A DNA stretch of 64,000 nucleotides from Paraspadella gotoi (lineage: Eukaryota > Chaetognatha). The notes beneath the pieces were generated by a model. It did not search any database. It was not told where the DNA came from and saw nothing but the letters and a program-made list of their open reading frames with translations. Numbering within the stretch: the stretch's first letter is position 1; the number at the start of each line of letters is the position of its first letter. This document shows positions 1-12,642 of this stretch, piece by piece. The translations under genes were made by a program, and so were the position numbers. The stretch is taken from contig CM119270.1 in NCBI GenBank assembly GCA_051294375.1, positions 6,689,279 through 6,753,278 of the forward strand, written 5' to 3'.

Positions 1-28
1 TTTGTCTATTTTTACTTAATCTTGGCAG

Positions 29-402
29 AAAAACCCAAGGAGGTTTTCTACTTCGTCAAAGCTTCGGCAATGAATGTGAACAAAAACAACGTGGTGAACG
101 AAAACGACAATCGGCAGAAGGTGAAGGGAGAGTCGGAGAAAAGAGGAGTCTTATTTTGCCTTCGCTTATATTTTCTTCTTTACCCAGATCGCCCCCGATC
201 CGTCACTGGACGACGTCGTCAAAGTCATCATCGATCCGCGCGCCCAACTTAACACGGCGCCACGCCCAATGGTTCACGTGAAGACCCCGGATTTGATCCC
301 GGCCAAGCAGTATCGTAACGTTCACTACGTGATGGAACCCGTGGAGAAAAAGAAGGTGAGAGAGAGAGAGAGAGAGANNNNNNNNNNNNNNNNNNNNNNN
401 NN

Positions 403-459
<57 letters not shown>

Positions 460-720
460 GAGAGAGAGAAAGAGGTATAAAAATGAAAATTTATTAATTC
501 GTAGTAGGTCAAAAGAGGTAGGAAAATTTATATTTAATATCTTCAACTTTGATATTTTAAACCACAATTTTGTCGCTTTTCTTTTCAGCTTCTCGGACTC
601 AAAGATCCGAAGGTAAATTGAGAACTAATTTATTGATTGAACAAACGTATATTTACTAGACTTTCTTTTTTACAAAGACTTCTATTTTCGCCTTGTCCTA
701 TATGGTCCGCTGAACTACCC

Positions 721-801
<81 letters not shown>

Positions 802-2504
802 GCCAGCCCCCCTCCCCTTGTTTCTTGCCCTTTTTTTTTAACTAACTTATACTTACGCAGCACCCAACCCTTCTAGGACGAGGAGGACGTCCACTGGAGT
901 GGCTGGGTCCCTTCATCATCGCCTTCCTTCTCGGCCTTTGGTGTCTCCTCCCTTCATCATTGGGCGGAAGCCTTACAGATACGGACCCAAGACGCCCAAG
1001 CCCAAAGCTCAGGTCTGGCATTTGGATGGGATGGAAAAGGATGGGAGTGGAGTGGAAAAGGTGGGAAGAGGAAAGGAGTCGGAAAGCTTGGAAGTGGAAA
1101 AAGTGGGAAGTGGAAGGGGGTTTAAATGGTGGGGAGTGGAACAGGCGGTGAGTGGAAAAGGTTGGAATGGAAGGGAGTCGATAGGGTGGGGGAGTGGAAA
1201 AGTAGAAAGGGGAAGGGTTAAGTTTAGAGGAGGAGCAAAGTATTCTATTGGCTAGTGGTATTCCTTGTCAGAGCAAGTCAATTTAATTACACAAAGCATA
1301 AAAAAAAATGTAAAGACAATGACGTGCTAACGTTTGATATGACAACTTTTTTGAATTCGAGCCCTCCCAAGTCTTCATAGGATCATTTCGGTGTTCTTCA
1401 TCTTGTCCAGGTGCCTTGTCCCAGATGCCTTGTCGGTCAGAATCACTCTTGGTCCATCTCGTTTGTCTGCGAAATCGATCATTGTCCATTCGAATCTCAC
1501 TCCGCCCTTTCCTCTCATCCTTTTGTTGATTCCTTCTTTTCCTTTTTTTTTTTCACTCGACGAATCAAGGGAGAAAATCACCGTCATTTGTAGTCGAAGG
1601 CAACAACGATTTTTCGGCTCACAAAGTCGAGAGAGTCGTCGTCGTTGTTGTAGTTGTTGTTGTTGTTGTAGAAAGCAAAAAAAATGTCTGTCACAATGTG
1701 TTGTTGTTTTTATATTCATTTTAAATTTTAGTCTAATCTCGCCTAATGTTTTAAAACGAGTAATTTTGTAATTTTTCGTAGCTTAAGTACAGTAACGCTT
1801 CGTCACTCAACCATATAACTCGCACGTTTATTTAAAAATAAACATTTTCCCGTTGGATTCGATCCTGATAATCTTTGAGTCGAAGACCGCCATCAAGGCG
1901 GCAATGGCGGCATCGTCGGAGCATCGGGTTCGTCGTCGGGCGGCGGCGGCGGCGGCGGCTGCGGCTGCGGCTACGGCGGCGGCGGCTGCGGCTACGGCGG
2001 CGGCGTCGTCCCAGTCTCGGAGATTCGGAGAAATTGACCCCAAGGCCCCATTAGTAAAGTCCGACAACCTTGGAACAAGAGAGGGGGAGCGAGGAGTAGA
2101 GTAGGGGTGGTCGTCGGGGTCTGTTAATTGTTTGGGGGGGGCCGGTGTGGCTGGGTGGGGAGTAATTCTCTTTCGGCGATGATGACTTGTTTTCCGGTTT
2201 TAATGAACCGGTCGAGAAAGAAAGGGAGGAAGGAGGAAAACGAGGAAAACGAGGAGTAAGGAGGAAAAGGAGAAAAAGGAAAAGGAGGAGGAACGTAGGA
2301 AGAGAAGGAAAAGGAGGAGGAAAAGGAGAGGAAAAGGAGGAGGAAGGATATTGAGAAAAGATGTGAGGTAGTTAATAAGGAGAGAAGGATGGGGAGAGGC
2401 ACAGGGAAGTCTGTGTATTTGAATAGAATTAGAACGATTATGGAAGAAAAGAGGAGAAGGAAGAAGATAAAGTGAGAGAGAGAGAGAGAGATAGAGAGTG
2501 AGGG

Positions 2505-2575
<71 letters not shown>

Positions 2576-3156
2576 GAACTTTTCTCTCTCTCTTTTTTTT
2601 TTTTTGTAAATTTATTCCTAGGTACTTTTTCTCTTGTTTACGATCGGCCTCTGCAGTCGCGCCGTAATTTGACTTTTAAGCGAGAGTGAGATCCGCGACT
2701 TGGATTCGAGATTATCAAGCATACTCTTTTTTTTTTTAAGTGTGCTGGCATACAGAGTCCCTTTTTAGTCTGGCCAATGGCAATCATGCAATCCGAACGT
2801 GAACGATGTCGAGAGTGAGATCGTGAATCGCCGTTTGAGAGAGAAAGCTTCGAAAGCCGCGTCGCTTATGGAATTCGTCCGGCGAGGCCCAGTTTCTCCT
2901 CGCTTGGCACAGTGTGTTTCCGACACGGAGTCTCTGGCCAGTGCTGTCTTATTTTTTCTTTTGCGCCTCGCGAATTAGAATTCGAGTCGATGAGATCGAG
3001 TTCGTCGAAAACTCGTGGTTTCGCTAATTCGCCTCTCAGAGTGTTTTTTCTTTTTTTTTTCCTTTTTTTTTTACGTCGCGCGTTTGTTCTTCTTCGCGAA
3101 TTTGCATATAAATTGAGCTAAAAGAAGTGAATTTTTGTCTTCTTCATCCGATGTTT

Positions 3157-3248
<92 letters not shown>

Positions 3249-5049
3249 ACACTATTTCATTTTAATTTCACGATCCATTTAACGAAGAGGGGGGAGAAAT
3301 AAGGAATTGAACTAAATAAACTAAAAAAAATAAAAAAATAGGAAAACAAAAACAAGGAATAAACAAGCGGACGAGAGAAGGACTAAGAAAAAAAAAACCT
3401 AAAAAAAAAGAAAGAAAAAGACTGAGATTCTGTTTCCTCGCCTCAGATTTTAAGCCTTGAATCCTTGGGAGTCTTTTTTGCTTCATTTAACCTCATCTAA
3501 TTAAGGGCGGGGAAAAAAACGCTCAAAGGAATTGCTTCTTTATTGCAACTGGCCGTTGCTTGCTTGGTTCGCTGCAACATTGCTTTTCTTTTCTCTCTTT
3601 TGCGTTGCTGCTTGCTTGGGTCGTTGTTTCCCGAGATTTTTATCAGTTTTTGAAATTGTTATCTTGAGCTGGAATTCGAAAGAGATTTGTCAAATTAATT
3701 CTATTTAAAAAGTTCTTAGGAAAAAAAAATCTAATTAAAATCAAACCGTACGATATTTTTATTTAAGATTTCCATTTTTTATTTTTTTTATTTTTTTAAA
3801 ACTTTTAGTTTTTTTAAACTTTTTCGATTAAAGAAAAAGAAAAGGTAAAACGTAACATTCATAGCAAGAGTTGAACCAAAGGCACACCTAGGATTATTAA
3901 AACCACTGAAGATAACCTGGAGATATGGACGATAAACGAATCTAAAGTCAGTAAATCTTGAATGAAAAAAATTAATTTATTCTGGCAAACCGATCTAGTT
4001 AGACTTTCAGAGAGAAATCAAAATTTAAACCATTAGCAAGGGATAACAAGCTTATTGCCTTCCGCTTTATTGCCTTCCGTTTTTTTTTTTTTGTTTGTTT
4101 ATTTCGTTTCTTTACAAAATTTTAGGCAGCTTTTTGCCGTCAGATTGACATCCGCTTCCCGACTTTTAAGTTGGTCATTATTTTCATCGATTCTGTGCTT
4201 AAAATATTTTATAGTTGATAGGATGATGAGAAAATTGGGATAAAATTGTTGATTCATTGAGTTTTTTGTATTACTCTAACTGTGAAATGAATATTTAACT
4301 AGTTTTAAAAGTAAAGAATAACTTTTAATCTAGGAAAAATTAGTAAGGTATTTTTCTCGTTTATTATAAATCATAGGCTCAGCTCTTTCGATTAAAAACT
4401 TGTCCCACTGATTTTGCCTAAAAATTAATTTACATATTTCCTCTCCCACTACCCTCCTTCCCATTCCCTCCCGTTCTCCACTACCCTCCTTCCCATTCCC
4501 TCCCGTTCTCCCTCTACCCTCTTTCCCATTCCCTCCCGTTCTCCCACTACCTCTTTCCCATTCCTCCCGCTCTCCCTCTCCCCCTGGAATCCCTAGTCGG
4601 AGGGCCTCACCGGCCGACCCTTCGACACCCGCTGCCCAAGCGCGCACGAGATCCCGAGGCCCGAAAATTCACATGGGCCGACCCCAGAAGGATTACCTCA
4701 CTTCCTGGTCCGAATTAGAGAAGCGCTGGAATCGCCCGCAAGGCACGCAGCTCAGGAGCACCTCGGTCCCGCGGCGGCGGCTGCGACCGCCGCCGCCACT
4801 CTGCGCGAGAAGGAGAAGGAGGCGGAAAAGAAAGGAAGCAGCAAGCGGGCGGCCTCCGGACAAGAAACAAAGAAGGATTCCACGGTGCAATCTGAGAGGA
4901 GAGGCCGGTCACGCCACCGGAAACGCGGGTCTCACTCAGTACGAACCCATGGAGTACGGAAGCGCGAATGGGACGGGAAAGTAAAGATGAGGAGATTGGC
5001 GCCGAAGCCGTTGGGGGAGGGGGCGTGCAAGGAGAAGAAGAAGAAGTGA
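29..5049 (+). CDS. Gene A, copy 1: unrecognised single-pass membrane protein (frameshifted copy)
   Basis: Six exons can be placed: 29-120, 188-355, 589-612, 877-1012, 1880-2053 and 4597-5049, each with AG before and GT after. The first is probably not the true first exon, because a splice acceptor precedes it and no start codon is visible. The product has a hydrophilic part, one hydrophobic segment (exon 4), an Ala-rich stretch (exon 5) and a Lys-rich C-terminus (exon 6). In this copy exons 4, 5 and 6 carry one-base indels relative to copies 2 and 3, while exon 2 (56 codons) is intact. All introns read as phase 0 once the indels are resolved. I recognise no family. Convergent with gene B. Confidence 0.7.
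188..355 (+). CDS. Gene A exon 2 (intact reading)
   Basis: Acceptor tttacccag, then 56 codons, then donor GTGAGAGAG. The frame is open from end to end and in phase 0 at both sides. The encoded segment is rich in Pro, Val and charged residues and ends in Glu-Lys-Lys-Lys. The donor is the first repeat unit of a (GA)n tract that runs into the gap at 378. Copy 2 (17194-17361) carries compensating indels near its 5' end. Confidence 0.75.
378..402. other. Assembly gap (25 N)
   Basis: Inside a (GA)n tract in gene A copy 1. Confidence 0.95.
2104..4596. other. Last intron of gene A, copy 1
   Basis: Starts purine-rich (2210-2350), then (GA)n at 2510-2572, a more GC-balanced block at 2640-3120, (CT)n at 3162-3244 and AT-rich DNA ending in a CCCTCC-rich pyrimidine tract before the terminal exon. 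The 2640-3120 block is well conserved in copy 2 and might hide an alternative exon or promoter. Confidence 0.5.
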
Positions 5050-5312
5050 AGGGAGGATAGAGAGGAGTGAGAGAAGGGAAGAGATTATCATAGAGAAGGA
5101 AAGACAAATAAAAAATAGAAAATATTAAAAGCAGATGAGAGAAAAGAGGAGAAGAAATCTTCTGAGATACTCGTACAATCAACCAATTTGTAATTTTTTT
5201 TTCTCTCTTTTTTTGCTAAAATTTTTGAGTAAAATAGAAAACGCGGTTTTCGATATATCGTTTTCTTTTTTCTTTTTCCTGTTTAGTTAGTTTGACTTAT
5301 GCTTACAAGTAC

Positions 5313-5328
5313 AATAAAAGATAATAAA
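5313..5328 (+). terminator. Poly(A) signals of gene A, copy 1
   Basis: Two AATAAA hexamers on + (5313-5318 and 5323-5328) downstream of the gene A stop. The - strand signal of the opposing gene is at 5364-5369. Confidence 0.6.
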
Positions 5329-5363
5329 GCAATCTGGATTTTTTTCTATTAAAAAAAAATGAC

Positions 5364-5369
5364 TTTATT
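5364..5369 (-). terminator. Poly(A) signal of REEP-like gene, copy 1
   Basis: AATAAA on the - strand downstream of the TGA at 5472-5474. Same position as in copy 2. Confidence 0.6.
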
Positions 5370-5471
5370 TAATTTTTTTTGCAACATGTAAGAATCATTG
5401 ATACGTATCGTGTAAAAATATATATATCTTTGACCCAATGGATCGTCGACGTTTTCCCCCGGCGACGCGCC

Positions 5472-8160
5472 TCAGTGAAACCGTTCCAAGTAGACGTATA
5501 AAAACAGGACATGACGAACGCGGCGCAGAGAGTTCCACCTCTTTGGAAGCGAAAATCCCGGCCGCTTTCTGGGCGGCTCTTCGGCGGCCTCCTCGCGGGT
5601 GGGGGAACGCACTTCGGGTGTTGGGCTTTCGAACTGCTCGATCGCTGAGGCGGTTAATCTTTGAGACTGGGAGGACAGAAGGAGGAAAGAAAGAGGGAAA
5701 GCGATGAGGAAAATAATTGATTCGAGTAAATAATGACCTGAACATTTTCCTATCAAATTGAGCAAATCTAAATTTGAAAAAAAAAAAATTTAAATTTTAT
5801 TTAAATTTAAAAATGACGATTGTATAAATTGTAATTAATTTTTGATTGCCCAGATTATAGAGAAATTAAAAATTACAATTATAATTAATAACACAACATC
5901 TCTTATTTTCCATCCACCCCGACGTCGCCAGGAATAACACCAACGACAATAGCTCACTTCAAAAAGCGTATTCGTCTCTAAGATATTCGTGACGCGCTCC
6001 CAGGTGCTGTGATGGCCATTGACGGAGAGGGAAGCGACAGGACTTCGTTGGGGGCGCGCTCGGTCGCGGGATCATCAAGCCAAAAGAGCACAACAAAGAG
6101 TTTAAAAGACCTGAATAGATGATCAAATCGTTGATTGATGATTATGACAAAGATGATTTTTCAATGTTTTTTCTTTTAATATACTTTTTATTTTTCGTTT
6201 TCGTCTTCTTCTTTCCTTATGATGGTTCTTTCTTTCTTATCTTATCTTTCTTTTCGTCTTCTTTCTTTTCTTCTCTTTCTTTCTTTCTTTTCTTCTTTCT
6301 TTCTTTTTTTTGTCCGGCCCTTTCCCCCAGTTTTTTTTTAATTTTTTTTCGTCTCCTTCGCACCTGACTGAAAATGGCATCAACATATAGGTCAGAAAAG
6401 TCAAAGGGGTCCATTATCTCAGTGAGAGACGAGGGATTAAAAACGCGATCCCAGTATCCGACGCCCACCATGGTCGAACGTCTCCGCGCTGCGTCGGCCG
6501 ACTGATGGAGGTGGTAAGAGAGTAAGTTATTCAGGTAGGTCATTTTACAAAGGGAAAATGCGAAAGACCTAAAGAAAAATTAGAAAGAAAAACTCATTTG
6601 CTAAGATGTTTAAAATGGCAAAAGGATTGGCAAAAAAAAATGAAAATCGACGATTTTAAAAAAATAAAGAGTGGCTAAAATGCCTATCCAACATTAAACA
6701 CAAAGTCGTTCTATCCAATACGTCTTTAAAAAAACCTTAACTCAGACTTTCTGTGTCGATAATGGACTTACTCTAAAAAATTTGCACTCGTTCCGTAGAT
6801 GGGTAGAGAATTCCAATAATGTTACAACTTCGGTCAGCTGTATGACACAAAAAAAAAAGCGAATGTAAAAAATTTTAAAAATATGGTTAGGAATACCCCG
6901 TTTCAAACAATTATACACGTTTTACGCTAAAACGTCTTTGTATCTTTCCTCATTTATGCGTTCTTAATGTAAAAAAAAAAGACCCAAACTTTTTTTCTCA
7001 TAATTTTCTTTTTTTCGATCCGATATTCTCCATTCTCACTTCTACTCTTCTCTCTTCTCTCTCTCTCTCTCTCATCTTCTCTCCTCTCTCTCCTCTCTCT
7101 CTCTCGCCATCTCCTCTTATCACCGAGGCACGGAGATCTCCCATAATGCCACTTGAGGACAATGACGATAGTACATGATGATCAACTGGTCATGGTTTCC
7201 CGCGGAAACCCTGTAGATTGGCTTCGAGTCCGGTCGTAACATAAGGGCCGACACAAACCCGTGGTTGGTGCCACCGTCTGTAAGGTCTCATTAATATCAG
7301 TCTTACTTTTTTTGAAATTGCCGCAGTACATGACTCTTTTTTATCAAAGCCATGAGTACCAGCGAACCACGACTCAATAATATAGGCAAACAATCCTGAT
7401 ATTAGTAATCAATAAATAATAAAATAGTGAGATCGAGCGACCAGCTTTCCAAATCGTTTTCTTAAATCTTCGCTTTTCATGGACGAATATTTTTCAAACC
7501 TTGAAAAAATCTGAATCGGTATCCGAAATAAGACACGTTCGATAGCTGACAAAATGTAATTTTTGTCTGAGAAATTTCAAATTTCCGCTGAAGGGCAAAA
7601 GATTTGTTATTTATTTACTTAAATGTAACTTTCCTTTCTTTATTCATTTTTCCCCCTTCTTCCTTGTTTATCCTTTCTTTCTTTCTTTCTTTCTTTCTTT
7701 TACTTCGTCTTCTTCTCTTCATTTCTTTCTTTCTTTGACCGTTCTTCTTTTCAAATTTTTTCCGGCTCTGACCCTTGAAAAACCGCGCCCCAATTGTAGG
7801 CAAGCGGCGGATAAACCAATGGACGTCCCGCCTCTCGGTTCTTCTCCAGGAAGCCATTCGTTTTTCTCGCCAAAATAAAACAATAAAAAAGATAAAAAAA
7901 AATAAGGTCCTGGGATTATCCATAATCCCTGGAAGGCCTCAGTTATTGAGAAATTTACCTTCTCTTCAATAATATTTTAGCAACGAATTCATAAACTTTA
8001 GAAAATGGAGTTCTTATCATTCATAAACCCTCTGTTTTAAGATTTATCATTTTTATCCATCTGCGTTCGTTTTAAGTATTAACTATTATGTTACGTAGAA
8101 AACGTAAAATAAGTTTATTATTGCTTTCCAACAACGGACGTCTCTCTCTCTCTCTCATCT

Positions 8161-8236
<76 letters not shown>

Positions 8237-9369
8237 AAAGATTGTCGGCATTTCACATTTGATTTACTCCGCTGATGAAGGCTTAAAATTTATACCGAAA
8301 CAAATTTAAGAAAAAATGTCATTGTTGTAACACAAATAATTCAACTTTTTTACCTTTTTTAATTTCAGCGCAACGCAAAAAAATAATCAAAACATGTCAT
8401 AGTTTATGTACTAAAATACTAAAATGTTAAAATAAAAAAGTCCTGATCCCTAAAAACCATGAAAACCTAACCGCCTGATAGACTGCTGAAGTCGCTGCTG
8501 TTGCTGGCCCTGCGGACTTCCGGCGTTGCACGTCTCATCGTATTTTTTCATCCATTACCTCTTTAGAGCTTCTCGGAAAATTTTACAGGTTCCTTTGATT
8601 CATCGATACGAATCTAAACTGTTTTTAGATAAGGAAACACAATGACCTTAAGTTTATCAGCGCTATATTTTATCGTTTAAATGAAAAAAAATTATTTCTT
8701 TTAAAATATCAAAAATCGATTTCTCCTAGTGTAAAGACTATTTATTTATACATTAAAATTTTTTTTTTTTACATGTATTGAAAACTTACTGTAAAACCTT
8801 TTTAATTTCATTGATGCTTTTTTTTTGAAACATTTTGAATTACTTTAATAAATATGGATGTTTGCAAATGCACGTCTCAGTATGATACGTCTAGGATATT
8901 AACTTATTTGTCACGTGTAAATCTTGGTACAAGCTCGACTTTATTTTTTGTTACTTCACCGGTTGAAGCATGGCGGCACCATTTGACGGATCTAGACTCT
9001 GAGAACCGCCAGAGATCTTATGCAGGCCATGGTCTTCGAAAAAGGCCGGCCCCTGACGAGCCTGATTAATTTGAGTCAAGATTTTTTCCGTAGTTGATCC
9101 GCGAATGAGCAATGAGACGGATCAGTAGCTTCCCCATCTTTAGATTAATCTGGTAACTTCGGAGTCAGTTCGTGGTTGACTCCGCAAGGGAGTCAGAGTT
9201 GGTTTAGTAGAAGGGCTGCTTCTACATAATGACTTTTTTTTTCCCTCTGAAGCCGCGGACGTTTTGGACCGCCCCTCTCGGGCGGAGCGCTGGGGTTCAA
9301 GAGGATATTTGGCTTCATCGGCGGGCATTTCGCAACAACATTTCGGTACTTTTATGTATAGTTTCCAAT
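5472..9369 (-). CDS. REEP: REEP5/6-like gene, copy 1 (frameshifted)
   Basis: Corresponding exons at 9369-8960, 7277-7124, 6837-6772, 6501-6364, 6110-5958 and 5644-5472. Most carry indels that break the frame. It is still informative: the end of the WWMPF exon and the first half of the 6110-5958 exon read correctly here, giving MPFSVRSFKLF across the junction, and the first exon ends in a proper GTGAAGT donor that copy 2 has lost. Whether this copy is a real allele or a poorly polished contig cannot be told from the sequence. Confidence 0.7.
8269..8320 (+). other. Hammerhead-ribozyme-core-like motif, copy 1
   Basis: Same locus as in copy 2, with a weaker stem II (GGCTTAAA...ATACC) and the same CTGATGA and GAAAC boxes. 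Confidence 0.2.
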
Positions 9370-9540
9370 CTGTTGACAAAGATGAATTCATACAAGCATT
9401 TCTAACAAGGGGTCAAAATATTCGCAAACCCTAAAAAAAAGGTAAAATATTTTTAAATAAACCTTTTTTTGACAATATAAATTTTTTAATTGATTATGAG
9501 GCAACTACGACCGAGTCTTCTCTTTCGTCTTTTAAATTGA

Positions 9541-9717
9541 TAGAGACCGTAATATATTGTTATGTGTTAAGCTGAACTTCAGAACCGTTCAATATGCAAG
9601 TCCCTGAGCTCGGATCAGGCGCTAACACCATAGTTTACAGCGCGGGTTAAGCGCCCCGTCCCTCTAAACTGCTAGGCGGCCACTGGGCTAGGCGGCCACC
9701 AGGGCGACAGACTTGCC
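9541..9717 (-). repeat. SINE-like repeat Rb, truncated
   Basis: Matches 26267-26486 and, reversed, 32341-32538. It ends exactly where copy 1 of the block is joined to copy 3. Confidence 0.7.
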
Positions 9718-9837
9718 TCATCTCTCTTCTTGTGAAAATTTATTAATTCGTAGTAGGTCAAAAGAGGTAGGAAAATTTATATTTAATATCTTCAACTTTG
9801 ATATTTTAAACCACAATTTTGTCGCTTTTCTTTTCAG

Positions 9838-11339
9838 CTTCTCGGACTCAAAGATCCGAAGGTAAATTGAGAACTAATAAGGTTTGATTGATTGGGCATA
9901 ATNNNNNNNNNNNNNNNNNNNNNNNNNNNNNNNNNNNNNNNNNNNNNNNNNNNNNNNNNNNNNNNNNNNNNNNNNNNNNNNNNNNNNNNNNNNNNNNNNN
10001 NNNNNNNNNNNNNNNNNNNNNNNNNNNNNNNNNNNNNNNNNNNNNNNNNNNNNNNNNNNNNNNNNNNNNNNNNNNNNNNNNNNNNNNNNNNNNNNNNNNN
10101 TTTTTTAACTAACTTATACTAACGCAGCCACCCAACCCTTCTAGGACGAGGAGGACGTCCACTGGAGGTGGCTGGGTCCCTTCATCATCGCCTTCCTTCT
10201 CGGCCTTTGGTGTCTCCTCCCCTTCATCATTGGGCGGAAGCCTTACAGATACGGACCCAAGACGCCCAAGCCCAAAGCTCAGGTCTGCATTTGGATGGGA
10301 TGGAAAAGGATGGGAGAGGGAGTGGAAAAGGTGGGAAGAGGAAAGGAGTCGGAAAGCTTGGAAGTGGAAAAAGTGGGAAGTGGAAGGGGGTTTAAATGGT
10401 GGGGAGTGGAACAGGCGGTGAGTGGAAAAGGTTGGAAATGGAAGGGAGTCGATAGGGTGGGGGAGTGGAAAAGGTAGAAAGGGGAAGGGGTTAAGTTTAG
10501 AGGGAGGAGCAAAGTATTCTATTGGCTAGTGGTATTCCTTGTCAGAGCAAGTCAATTTAATTACACTAAAGCATAAAAAAAATGTAAAGACAATGACGTG
10601 CTACGTTTTGATATGACAACTTTTTTGAATTCGAGCCCTCCCAAGTCCTTCATAGGATCATTTCGGTGTTCTTCATCCTTGTCCCAGGTGCCTTGTCCCA
10701 GATGCCTTGTCGGTCAGAATCACTCATTGTCCATCTCGTTTGTCCTGCGAAATCGATCATTGTCCATTCGAATCTCACTCCGCCCTTTCCTCTCATCCTT
10801 TTGTGATTCCTTCTTTTCCTTTTTTTTTTTCACTCGACGAATCAAGGGAGAAAATCACCGTCATTTGTAGTCGAAGGCAACAACGATTTTCGGCTCACAA
10901 AGTCGAGAGAGTCGTCGTCGTTGTTGTAGTTGTTGTTGTTGTTGTAGAAAGCAAAAAAAATGTCTGTAACAATGTGTAGTTTGAAACAAGTTTTTATATT
11001 CATTTTAAATTTTAGTCTAATCTAGCCTAATGTTTTAAAACGAGTAATTTTGTAATTTTTCGTAGCTTAAGTACAGTAACGCTTCGTCACTCAACCATAT
11101 AACTAGCAACGTTTATTTAAAAATAAACATTTTCCCGTTGGATTCGATCCTGATAATCTTTGAGTCGAAGACCGCCATCAAGGCGGCAATGGCGGCATCG
11201 TCGGGAGCATCGGGTTCGTCGTCGGCGGCGGCGGCGCGGCGGCGGCTGCGGCTGCGGCTACGGCGGCGGCGGCTGCGGCTACGGCGGCGGCGTCGTCCAG
11301 TCTCGGAGATTCGGAGAAATTGACCCCAAGGCCCCATTA
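9838..11339 (+). CDS. Gene A, partial copy 3 (exons 3-5)
   Basis: Contains exon 3 (9838-9861), exon 4 (10145-10282) and the Ala-rich exon 5 (11165-11339). Exon 4 is 138 bp here, a whole number of codons, and reads without interruption through the membrane segment, whereas copies 1 and 2 have 136 bp. A 198-N gap lies between exons 3 and 4. The terminal exon is absent because the contig stops at 11732. Confidence 0.7.
9903..10100. other. Assembly gap (198 N)
   Basis: In gene A copy 3, replacing the CT-rich intron seen in copies 1 and 2. Confidence 0.95.
10145..10282 (+). CDS. Gene A exon 4: transmembrane exon (intact in copy 3)
   Basis: 46 codons, phase 0-0. It begins DEEDVHWRW, continues with about 20 residues of Leu, Ile, Phe, Gly and Trp, then RKPYRYGPKTPKPKAQ. 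Acidic residues before and a strongly basic stretch after the hydrophobic core suggest one membrane pass with the C-terminal side in the cytosol. That topology is inferred from the positive-inside rule only. Confidence 0.75.
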
Positions 11340-11732
11340 GTAAAGTCCGACAACCTTGGAACAAGAGAGGGGGAGCGAGGAGTAGAGTAGGGGGTGGTCG
11401 TCCGGGTCTGTTAATTGTTTGGGGGGGGCCGGGTGGTGGCTTGGGAGGGGAGTAATCTCTTTTCGGCGAATGATGACTTGTTTTCCGGGTTTTAATGAAC
11501 CGGTCGAGAAAGAAAGGGAGGAAGGAGGAAAACGAGGAAAACGAGGAGTAAGGAGGAAAAGGAGAAAAAGGAAAAGGAGGAGGAAACGTAGGAAGAGAAG
11601 GAAAAGGAGGAGGAAAAGGAGGAGGAAAAGGAGGAGGAAGGATATTGAGAAAAGATGTGAGGTAGTTAATAAGGAGAGAAGGATGGGGAGAGGCACAGGG
11701 AAGTCTGTGTATTTTGAATAGAATTAGAACGA

Positions 11733-11757
11733 NNNNNNNNNNNNNNNNNNNNNNNNN
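11733..11757. other. Assembly gap (25 N)
   Basis: End of copy 3; joins it to the AT-rich island. Confidence 0.95.
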
Positions 11758-12642
11758 TTTCAAATTATTCTTTGATGCGACTCTTTATCATGAAACGGTG
11801 GAACTTCAGACCCAGATATTCGCATTTTTAGCTGCTCGCCACTGCGATATAATAACAATAAAACAAATATTTACATGATTAAGAAAAAAAGTTCTGAAAA
11901 TAATTCTGAAGTTTCCAATTTTGTAAATTCAGTCGATCTTTTTTTAACAACCCTCTCGTGCCATAAATAACGGGTCCTGAGCTTGTAACTAGGCTTAAGG
12001 GTTTTTCATGCCCAAACTTGTCCTCAGTCTCACACTTACATGCTAAATGCTTATAGGCGGTTTGAACTATGTAATCAATTACAGTTGTTATGATTGTTAC
12101 TAAATTTTTTTCCCTTCAAGCAAGTCTGGACAGGAAGTATCTACAAAAAAGTAAGCTCACCTTAATAAGAGTCAGAGTCAAGTCTGATATCACTAAAAGA
12201 AGCAAATTATCATCTATAATAGAATGTAATTATTTTTGATAAAAACTTTTTATCTGCAACTGTTGGTCCACATCCTCCAACAAATTGAGAATGCCCCCAC
12301 AGAGCCTTCTGGGGATTGGTGCTTATAAAATCATGATTGGAATATAAACCTAGGGTTTTATCACTAATAAAGCGGATTTTTGATGCCATAACTTTTATTT
12401 TTTTATTTCTGTGCGTGTTTAAAAAAATTTTTTTTCAAAAATTTTCTATAAACAGGATATCTTAAAAAGTATTAGGTCAATCAAGATGAAATTTATCGTG
12501 TATTGTAATTATCAATGCTCTATTAATTAAACCTATAGCAAATAATATAAATAAATATTTTGTATATAATTTTATTTTTAAAAGAATCTGTTCAGGAATT
12601 ATCCTCCAGGATGTAGGCACACCAATTTTTTAAAAAGATGTT

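Larger units (their letters stand above)
1..9717 (+). repeat. Duplicated ~9.5-kb block, copy 1
   Basis: Nearly the whole span matches 17007-26445 base for base apart from frequent one-base indels in homopolymers and different microsatellite lengths. It carries gene A on + and the REEP-like gene B on -. Copy 1 breaks off inside a SINE-like repeat and is joined at about 9738 to a third partial copy. The indel pattern suits two haplotypes, or unevenly polished contigs placed in series, better than an old tandem duplication, but the sequence alone cannot decide. Confidence 0.9.
9738..11732 (+). repeat. Duplicated block, partial copy 3
   Basis: Matches about 485-2440 of copy 1 and 17460-19410 of copy 2, covering the 8-codon exon, the transmembrane exon and the Ala-rich exon of gene A. 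It is interrupted by a 198-N gap and ends at a 25-N gap, so it looks like a third contig placed by scaffolding. It is useful because its transmembrane exon is the only one of the three without a frameshift. Confidence 0.9.

Noticed and set aside
2769-2978. 69-codon frame after tttttag in copy 1, a possible extra gene A exon
   Set aside because: The frame is broken in copy 2, there is no donor before its stop, and the - strand is also open. Kept only as a note in the intron entry.
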